Assembly (NCBI GenBank): GCA_913058555.1
Contig: CAJXRJ010000008.1
Span: forward strand, 1-27,653
DNA length: 27,653 nt
DNA from: an uncultured bacterium
GTDB taxonomy: Bacteria > Planctomycetota > UBA1135 > GCA-002686595
Direction of reading: 5' to 3'
Shown here: positions 22,305 through 27,653 of the stretch, in pieces
Position numbering within the stretch: position 1 is the stretch's first letter
How the letters are laid out: each line of letters opens with the position of its first letter
Program-made: the position numbers and the translations under genes
Notes under the pieces: model-generated
Databases searched by the model: none
Told to the model about the DNA's origin: nothing
Seen by the model: only the letters and a program-made list of their open reading frames with translations

Positions 22305-24749
22305 TTACTGGCCGTTACCGGCGGTTTCGGACTTCAACTTCTTGGCAGCCTCGGCGGGGGAGAGGTTCAGGTCTTCGCCTGACATCTCGCCGCGTACGGC
22401 CTCGGAGTAAAGGGGCAGGTCAAATTCCTCGAGGGTGATCGGGGAACCGGTTTCCGAGTCGAGACCAAAGCCGGGGTCGATGGTGCGGATTCGGTCGAGA
22501 CCAATGAACTTGCCCGCGTCGAGCTTCTTCTTGAACGAGATCTCCGCGAGGTCCGCGAAGTCCTTGTCGTGGAGGATGTGGGGCGTCACGAAGAAGTACA
22601 GCACGGTGCGCTGGCGGCTCGTGGTGTCACGCCTGAAGAGACGGCCGAGGAGCGGGATGTCGCCGAGCCACGGGACCTGGTTCGTGGTGTCGCTTTCGTT
22701 GTCGACCACGATGCCGCCGATGACCATCGTCGCGCCGTCCGGCACGTTGATCTGGGTCTCGATGGTACGGGTGATCCGTGGCGGAGGAATGGCGCCCTGC
22801 ACGGTTCCGAGGAAGGTGGACACTTCGAGGTACACACCGAGGCGCAGGTAGCGCGAAGCGCTGATCGACGGCGAGATCTGCATCGTGATGCCGGCCTCGA
22901 CGTAGTCTGCGAAGTTCTCCTGCGTGCCCGCGCCGCCGACGCCGCCGCTCTGGGTGACGGTGGTGGTCGGCTGCTCGTCGAGGGTCGAGACCCGCGCGAC
23001 GGAGTTGTTGTTGACGAGCACGCTCGGCACGTTCAGCACGTTCGAGTTCTGCTTCGTTTCCAAGAGCGCCAGGAGCGCCGGGATGGAGAAGTTGTCGCCG
23101 TCCAGGATGCCAGCGGTGACGCCCTGGGCGATGTTCGGGGTCCGAAGGTCAACGATGCCGTCGCCGTCGGAGTCCACGAGGGACGACAGTCCAAAGCTCG
23201 TGACACCGACGCCGCCGGTGGAGTCACCTCCCGGGATGTCGGCGAACCCGAGCTCGACACCGATGTCGAGGAAGTCGCTGCCGGAGAGTTCGATCAGCGC
23301 AGTCTCGATGAGCACCTGATCCTGACGGCGGTCGAGCTGCTCGATCAGAACTTGCAGCTCTTGGAACTGCGTGCGGTTGGCCGCGATCAGGAGTGAGTTG
23401 GTTTCTGGGTCGGCGACGACGACGAACTCGCGGGCGTTGTTGTTCGTCCGCGGGGTCTGCCCGTTCCGGCCAGCGGCGCCGGTTCCACCCGGACGGTTGT
23501 CCAGCTGAACGGCGTCCTCGAGGAACTCGTTGAGGGTGTCGGCGAGGTCCTCTGCGCCGACGTTCTCAAGGGAGTAGATGTGGTAACTACGCTCGCGCTC
23601 AACGATGTCCACGTCGAGCTGCGCGATGAGCTCCTTGATGCGGGGCATGTCGTCGGGAAGCGCCGTGATCAGGAGCGAGTTGGTTCGCGCGTCGACGGTG
23701 ATCTTCGCTTCGCCGGCGTTGTTGCGGCCGGGTAGCTGCCCCTGGGCGCCTTGGGCCTGCTGCGTGCGGGTTTGGTTGGCGGCCTCCAGGAGCTCCTCAA
23801 TGATCGGCTGGACTTCATCCGCCGATGCGTACTCCAGGGTGACCTTGTCGAAGACCGGCTCGGGGATGGTCACCTTCGACGCTTCGTCGATGATGTTGAG
23901 CATGTTCGCCATGGCGACGACGTTGCTTCCGAAGCCCACCAGCACCATCGAGTTCGAGGTGCCCGCCGGCAGCATTTGCTGCGTGTTGGCGTCGGTGATC
24001 ATCGTCCTCATGGAGTTCGAGACCTGGCGCACGTCGGTGTTCGGGAGCGTCACCACGGTGGTGATGAGCGTCGCCGGCTGGTCTGCGTAATCCGCGAGCT
24101 TGTCAGGGGTGACGTAGATCGCGGTGGCCCGAAGGTTCGAGCGGCCGGCTCCCTGCAGCGAGTCGATCTTGATCACCATGATGTCGGACTCGCCGATCTC
24201 GGTGCAGACGAACTCGGAGATGATCATCATCACCTGGAAGAACTTGTAGAAGCGCTCCTTGGGCACCTCCATCGTTCCGATGAGGCGCACTTGACGCTGC
24301 TTGAGCAGGCTTTCGGTGTCCTCCCCCCAGGTGAACTTGAGGCCGGTGACCTGCTGGCAAGCCTGGGCGAACTTGTAGAGCGACATGCTCTCCTCGTCCG
24401 GGCCCTGGGCGAAGTTCAGGACGAAGGTGTTCCCTACCGCCTGGATGGGGGGCGGAGCAGTGCCCTCCTCTTGAAGTAGCGGGGCCGCGGGAAGAGCGGC
24501 GGCGCTCGCTAGCCCAGTCCCGAGGAGCCCGAAGCTCGCCACTCCGAGGGCGGCAGCCCTCAGACCGGCCTTCAGAGCGCGCCCGAAAAGGGCCTGGCCA
24601 GGGAGGGTCAAGCGGGAGACCCGGTCCAGGAGGGCCACGCGGGAGACCCGGTCCAGGAGGGCCACGCGGGTCACTTCGACGGGGGCTTTGGCGCAGCCCT
24701 CGCCGGCCTGGATGGGCCTGGCGGTATCGGGCTTGGATGCGTGCGTCAT
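22305..24749 (-). CDS. gspD: type II secretion outer-membrane secretin GspD
   Basis: An 814-residue protein that forms the outer-membrane gate. After the signal (hydrophobic residues about 64-86) come an N0-like domain, N1 (near VTLPNTDVRQVSNSMRTMI), N2 (KVTLEYASADEVQPIIEEL) and N3 (YHIYSLENVGAEDLADTL). The secretin domain has its hallmark stretches: LLALLETKQNSNVLNVPSVL, VPDGATMVIGGIVVDNES and WLGDIPLLGRLFR. Long Gln/Gly/Asn linkers sit in N2 and N3. Near residue 525 an insertion DSDGDGIVD resembles a calcium-binding loop. The N-terminus before the signal is unusually long and contains a perfect nine-residue duplication. The ATG at 24749 is preferred over a TTG at 24800. A TTG at 24611 would give a more normal signal peptide, so the start is uncertain. 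It is the first gene of the operon. Confidence 0.92.
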   Translation of the reverse strand: MTHASKPDTARPIQAGEGCAKAPVEVTRVALLDRVSRVALLDRVSRLTLPGQALFGRALKAGLRAAALGVASFGLLGTGLASAAALPAAPLLQEEGTAPPPIQAVGNTFVLNFAQGPDEESMSLYKFAQACQQVTGLKFTWGEDTESLLKQRQVRLIGTMEVPKERFYKFFQVMMIISEFVCTEIGESDIMVIKIDSLQGAGRSNLRATAIYVTPDKLADYADQPATLITTVVTLPNTDVRQVSNSMRTMITDANTQQMLPAGTSNSMVLVGFGSNVVAMANMLNIIDEASKVTIPEPVFDKVTLEYASADEVQPIIEELLEAANQTRTQQAQGAQGQLPGRNNAGEAKITVDARTNSLLITALPDDMPRIKELIAQLDVDIVERERSYHIYSLENVGAEDLADTLNEFLEDAVQLDNRPGGTGAAGRNGQTPRTNNNAREFVVVADPETNSLLIAANRTQFQELQVLIEQLDRRQDQVLIETALIELSGSDFLDIGVELGFADIPGGDSTGGVGVTSFGLSSLVDSDGDGIVDLRTPNIAQGVTAGILDGDNFSIPALLALLETKQNSNVLNVPSVLVNNNSVARVSTLDEQPTTTVTQSGGVGGAGTQENFADYVEAGITMQISPSISASRYLRLGVYLEVSTFLGTVQGAIPPPRITRTIETQINVPDGATMVIGGIVVDNESDTTNQVPWLGDIPLLGRLFRRDTTSRQRTVLYFFVTPHILHDKDFADLAEISFKKKLDAGKFIGLDRIRTIDPGFGLDSETGSPITLEEFDLPLYSEAVRGEMSGEDLNLSPAEAAKKLKSETAGNGQ
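24612..24665 (-). repeat. 27-bp perfect tandem duplication in the 5' end of gspD
   Basis: The 27 bases at 24612-24638 are repeated without change at 24639-24665, and the first five bases (GCGGG) start a third copy. The unit is a multiple of three and, in the gspD frame, encodes RVALLDRVS twice (residues 28-36 and 37-45). It sits in the long segment before the hydrophobic core of the signal peptide. Perfect identity suggests a recent event. If translation starts later, at the TTG at 24611, the repeat would instead be in the leader of the message. Confidence 0.92.
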
Positions 24750-25526
24750 CACGGCGTTCGGAATCGGTGGGGGATGGGGGCTTGGAACGGCCTGGGCCAA
24801 GGGCTCTCAGTGGACCGCGCGGCTCAGCTCTTGCGGCTGCTGAGGCCGGGCGGGGACCATGGGTGGGAGCATGGCAGGTCGTGTTCGTCAGGAACGTCAG
24901 CGATAGGTCAGAAGAGCCCCGGGGGGCCCTGACGAGTCGCCAGAGGACTTTCGATCAGTGGCAATGCCCCTGGAGACCGGCTTGCGCCGGAGGCTCTGGG
25001 GGCAGTCTTGCTGGTCGAAGGGTTCTCGTTGTGGCTCGTTAGATCTGCGCTGACCCTATGGCAGACGCTCTAGGGCGAGGCATCTTCCCGATTGATGGTG
25101 GCAGATGCGACCTTCATGATGGGGAACCCCGCGGGAGCCGCGGAGACGGCCCCCGGCGGCCACGCGGCGGTTGACGTCCGGGCGGGAGGGAGTGCCGCAA
25201 TGGCGAGGCGAAAAGGGAGGGCCTCCGCCCTGGTTCACCCAAGGGAACTGGCCCCGTCCATTGTTGCGCTTGGGGCCAGGTACCTCGATAAAGGCGGAGG
25301 GACACGGGCGTTAGGGACTCGCTGCGTCTCCGGAGGGTCCGTTCCAATGCGCGTCGGCACTAACCCCTTGCGGGCGCTGGTGGATGGAGAGGGCCCAGCA
25401 ACAATGGACGGGGCCAGCTCCGTTGAACCAAGGGGCGGGGGAAGGCGCCGGGGATTGCCCCGATCGCAGGATCCGGCGGTAGAGTCTCCGCGCCTCCCCG
25501 TTCCCTGGCCCCAAGACTCCACTCAG
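24750..25526. other. 777-base region between divergent units, no convincing gene
   Basis: The region separates the starts of gspD (leftward) and the NuoN-like gene (rightward), so it must hold promoters for both; I cannot recognise them. Several frames are open by virtue of high GC. One is an in-frame 145-codon extension upstream of the 25527 start (from 25092), and another is a minus-strand frame at 25235-25522. Both are Arg/Gly/Pro-rich, with no recognisable domain. The most distinct structure is a 20-bp inverted repeat at 25248-25417. Confidence 0.6.
25248..25417. repeat. 20-bp perfect inverted repeat with a 130-bp centre
   Basis: CTGGCCCCGTCCATTGTTGC at 25248-25267 has its exact reverse complement at 25398-25417. 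Partial matches extend outside the arms (TGGTTCA at 25231-25237 and its complement at 25424-25430, with different spacing) and just inside them (GGGGCC against GGCCC). The centre has no gene and no transposase. It could be a stem in the leader of the downstream message, a pair of binding sites, or a worn non-autonomous mobile element. The arms lie 110 bases or more before the 25527 start. Confidence 0.85.
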
Positions 25527-27170
25527 ATGGCTCTTCTCTCACTCTGGGGCACCCCCCCAGGCGTCCTGCTAGCCGCCGGCGGCGTCCTGCTCTTGCTGGT
25601 TCCTGGACTGCGCGCGGGGCGATGGCCTGGGCTGATCTGGCTGGCCGGGGCGCTCGTGGCACTGGTCCGCCTCCTCTCCGGCGCGGCCTCGGGCGGCCCG
25701 GGGTTCTTCCCGGCAACGCTTGCGGGCGCTGGCCCCCTTGTCTCCGTGGCCACCGGCCTTTTGGGCGCGGCGATTCTCTATGGGATCGTCCTTTTCGAAG
25801 GCCGCCGCAGACCTGTCCCGTCAAGCCTCGGTGGGGTCTGCGTGCTGGCTGGCCTGACGGTGGCGGGGCTGTTTGCTTCGTCTCTCTCTGCATTCTTATG
25901 CGTGGTCGTCGGTGCGCAGCTCATGGGGCTCCTCCTGCGGCCGGGCGGGATCCGTAGCTGGCTTCGCAGCGGAGGAACTGGTCCGCTTTCGATTCTCGCG
26001 GCCCTTGGATCCGGGGCCCTGCTCTTCCAGGGATGGAGACTACGCGCGGCCGCGGAGGGCGCGGACGTGCACGACTGGGTCGGAACGCCCTTTCGCGGGG
26101 ACGCACCTTCCAGCCTCATCTTCTGTGGGCTGGCCTTGCCGGTCCTACTTCCCGGCATCGTGGGCGGTTTCACCCACGGCTTCCTCGGGCAGCGGCAGGC
26201 CATTGCCTCGAAGCTGAGCGGTGATTCTGGGTCGGAGTTCCGTCCCACGGGCAGTGGGCTTCCGTCTATTTGCGTTGGTGCCCTCCTTCTGGGGGGCCTG
26301 TACAAACAATTCAACGGCGCGGAGGCTCTGGGGGCCTGGGGTATCGCGGCCGCTGGATTCGCCCTGCTCGCGGGGGGCTTCGCAGGGTGGTTTCGGTCCG
26401 GTCCGAAGGGATCATCTGAGGGGGCGCAAGAGCCGCCGAACGACAAGCGCCTGGCGTCCCTCGTCCAGGGCGTGTCTGGATTGATGCTGGTGGGGGCGTC
26501 GGCCGCGTCCGAGTCCTCGGAGGCGGCCTTTGGGTTTGGCCTCATCGCGGCGCTGCCCGCCATCGCAGGCCTAGCTTTGGCATCGGCACGCCTGACGCAC
26601 GAACGCGGGCGTCATTCGGGCATCGGGCCCAGGGGCATGGGCCGGATCTTCCCTTCCACGATGATCTTCTCCGGCATCCTCACCCTGTCACTGCTTGCGT
26701 TTCCGTGTACCCTTGGGTTCCTCGCCCGGAGCCAAGGGCTGGGTTCGCTGCTCGTCGCGGACGGCGAGGCGGCGGGGATTACGGCGCTGGCCTTCGGCAC
26801 CCTTTTGGCGCTCCTTGTGGCTCTGCCCCTTCTCCACGGCCTGTTCCTGCGCCCTGGGGCAAGTGGAGCCGGGAGCCCCTCCACGGGAAGCCAGGGGGAC
26901 GAGCCGCCCCCTCGCCCGCTGGAGCCGAGATCCCAGCGGGCGTCCCTCGGCCTGGCAGCTGCGCTCGTTGTCGCGTTCGGGGTCGCCCCCGACGGGCTTG
27001 CGGTGGTCGTGCCTTTCGCCAACACCCCGGCGCAGACCTTTCCAAGTCCGGCGCTCCAGCTGGGCCTCCTTGGGCTTGCGGCGATTGTCTTCGGGATATG
27101 GACTCGTTTCAGGTCATCCCATTTCGATGCGCCGTCAGCCTCTGCGCCCGGCTATCCTCCCGCCCCATGA
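25527..27170 (+). CDS. multi-span membrane protein, divergent NuoN/MrpD-like (proton-transporting antiporter-like)
   Basis: A 547-residue protein with about twelve to fourteen predicted spans. By eye it can be laid along NuoN of respiratory complex I. Residues 100-137 match the TM4-5 region, NDKRLASLVQGVSGLMLVG (305-323) matches the NIKRLLAYSSIAQVGY-type segment, and 372-402 (RIFPSTMIFSGILTLSLLAFPCTLGFLARS) matches the SLAGIPPTAGFFGKF region. The usual functional residues look changed: Gln131 where NuoN has the TM5 Glu, no Lys at the TM7 position (around 205-216), Ser247 near the TM8 Lys, and Arg401 near the TM12 Lys. This alignment is mine and unverified. A large hydrophilic insert (about 443-480) is Gly/Ser/Pro-rich. 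The ATG at 25527 is chosen because upstream codons are low-complexity. The stop overlaps the PTS IIA-like start by ATGA. No other complex I subunit is nearby. Confidence 0.6.
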   Translation: MALLSLWGTPPGVLLAAGGVLLLLVPGLRAGRWPGLIWLAGALVALVRLLSGAASGGPGFFPATLAGAGPLVSVATGLLGAAILYGIVLFEGRRRPVPSSLGGVCVLAGLTVAGLFASSLSAFLCVVVGAQLMGLLLRPGGIRSWLRSGGTGPLSILAALGSGALLFQGWRLRAAAEGADVHDWVGTPFRGDAPSSLIFCGLALPVLLPGIVGGFTHGFLGQRQAIASKLSGDSGSEFRPTGSGLPSICVGALLLGGLYKQFNGAEALGAWGIAAAGFALLAGGFAGWFRSGPKGSSEGAQEPPNDKRLASLVQGVSGLMLVGASAASESSEAAFGFGLIAALPAIAGLALASARLTHERGRHSGIGPRGMGRIFPSTMIFSGILTLSLLAFPCTLGFLARSQGLGSLLVADGEAAGITALAFGTLLALLVALPLLHGLFLRPGASGAGSPSTGSQGDEPPPRPLEPRSQRASLGLAAALVVAFGVAPDGLAVVVPFANTPAQTFPSPALQLGLLGLAAIVFGIWTRFRSSHFDAPSASAPGYPPAP

Positions 27171-27634
27171 AGCCAAGCCAGCTTCTAAGCCCCACCGACG
27201 TCGTCCTCGACTTTGACGCTGCCGACAAATGGCAAGCGATCCAAGCACTCGTGCACCACCTCGTGGAGTCCGGGCGCCTGGACCCTGAAATTGAGGACAC
27301 GGTTCTTGAAGCGGTCCTCGATCGGGAAAAGTCCATGTCCACCGGCATGGAACACGGCGTGGCCATTCCCCATGCGGCCGTGGACGACGTGTCTGAGGTC
27401 GTGGGATGCATGGGCGTGATTCGCCGTGATGGGGGCTTGGAGTTTGACTCCATCGATGGCCAAAGCGCCCGCGTGGTGGTGCTCCTCGTCATCCCCAAGG
27501 GGCAAAAGCTCCTTCACATTCGAACCCTTGCGGACATCGCGCGCGTCCTCACGAAGGACCGCGTGCGAGCGAAACTTCTCGAGTCCCAAGGCGCTCAAGA
27601 AGCCCACGCGATCCTGCTCGCTGGCGAAGCCTGA
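27167..27634 (+). CDS. PTS EIIA domain protein, EIIA-Ntr (PtsN)-like
   Basis: A 155-residue single-domain protein of the fructose/mannitol EIIA fold. The phosphoryl-accepting His is His69 in HGVAIPHAAVDD, preceded by the family signature REKSMSTGMEHG. KLLHIRTLADIARVL in the second half is also typical. No permease (EIIB/EIIC) domains are present, so it is more likely a regulatory EIIA of the nitrogen type than a sugar transporter. Its start overlaps the stop of the NuoN-like membrane protein by ATGA with no Shine-Dalgarno, so the two should be co-translated. Related EIIA domains occur fused to or beside cation/proton antiporters, and EIIA-Ntr in Escherichia coli controls potassium transport. 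Regulation of the upstream membrane protein is therefore a reasonable inference. The window ends 19 bases after the stop. Confidence 0.88.
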   Translation: MKPSQLLSPTDVVLDFDAADKWQAIQALVHHLVESGRLDPEIEDTVLEAVLDREKSMSTGMEHGVAIPHAAVDDVSEVVGCMGVIRRDGGLEFDSIDGQSARVVVLLVIPKGQKLLHIRTLADIARVLTKDRVRAKLLESQGAQEAHAILLAGEA

Positions 27635-27653
27635 CTCGGGGGGACGGGTAGGG

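Noticed and set aside
20907..22382. Long plus-strand open frame of 491 codons opposite gspE
   Set aside because: It lies antisense to a complete, motif-verified gspE. Its composition (Asp/Val/Arg/His-rich) is what the reverse strand of GC-rich coding sequence gives.
25092..25526. 145-codon in-frame N-terminal extension of the NuoN-like protein
   Set aside because: The extension is Arg/Gly/Pro-rich, covers the inverted repeat and would put a long soluble segment before the first span. The ATG at 25527 begins directly at the membrane protein.
24750..25526. Mobile element or integration site in the gene-free region
   Set aside because: Apart from one inverted repeat there is no transposase, integrase, tRNA or target-site duplication that I could see, so it is reported only as a repeat.

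Overview
The window is about 27.7 kb of GC-rich, tightly packed bacterial chromosome. Gene content points to a Planctomycetota-type bacterium. It has a SMUG1-family uracil-DNA glycosylase, System II cytochrome c maturation with a CcsA carrying a large N-terminal periplasmic domain, an FG-GAP secreted protein with a C-terminal region I associate with planctomycetes, and a seryl-tRNA synthetase with a motif 3 variant I have seen in that phylum. Many start codons are preceded by pyrimidine-rich sequence instead of a Shine-Dalgarno. The phylum assignment is inference; no rRNA or other marker is present. I see no tRNA, rRNA, CRISPR array, insertion sequence or phage gene.

Layout. Bases 51-1069 (minus): a small zinc-ribbon protein overlapping the SMUG1 gene. 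1293-2201 (plus): an unrecognised protein with a duplicated helical domain, closed by a hairpin terminator. 2406-4433 (plus): tatA, a mobA-like gene, and a polyprenyl diphosphate synthase gene that overlaps mobA. 4686-9966 (plus): a tight run of lipoprotein, resB/ccs1, ccsA and folD, joined by ATGA overlaps or a 6-base gap. 9981-10814: a rhomboid protease. 11010-13070: a large secreted protein of unknown function. 13222-13296: a 15-bp tandem repeat ahead of serS (13365-14645). 14830-16584: an exported FG-GAP protein that converges on the next operon.

16600-24749 (minus) is a compact type II secretion operon in the order gspD-E-F-G-H-I-J, with one- to four-base overlaps at three junctions. gspC, K, L and M are not in the window. 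The FG-GAP protein and the 11010 protein are export candidates that lie beside this machinery, but proximity alone does not make them substrates.

24750-25526 has no convincing gene and carries a 20-bp perfect inverted repeat. 25527-27634 (plus) is a two-gene unit. The first gene encodes a multi-span membrane protein that resembles the NuoN/MrpD antiporter-like family but seems to lack its key charged residues. The second encodes an EIIA-Ntr-type phosphotransferase domain overlapping it by ATGA. I consider this pair, the two duplicated-domain proteins (1293-2201 and 4686-5795) and the pared-down secretion operon the most interesting content.
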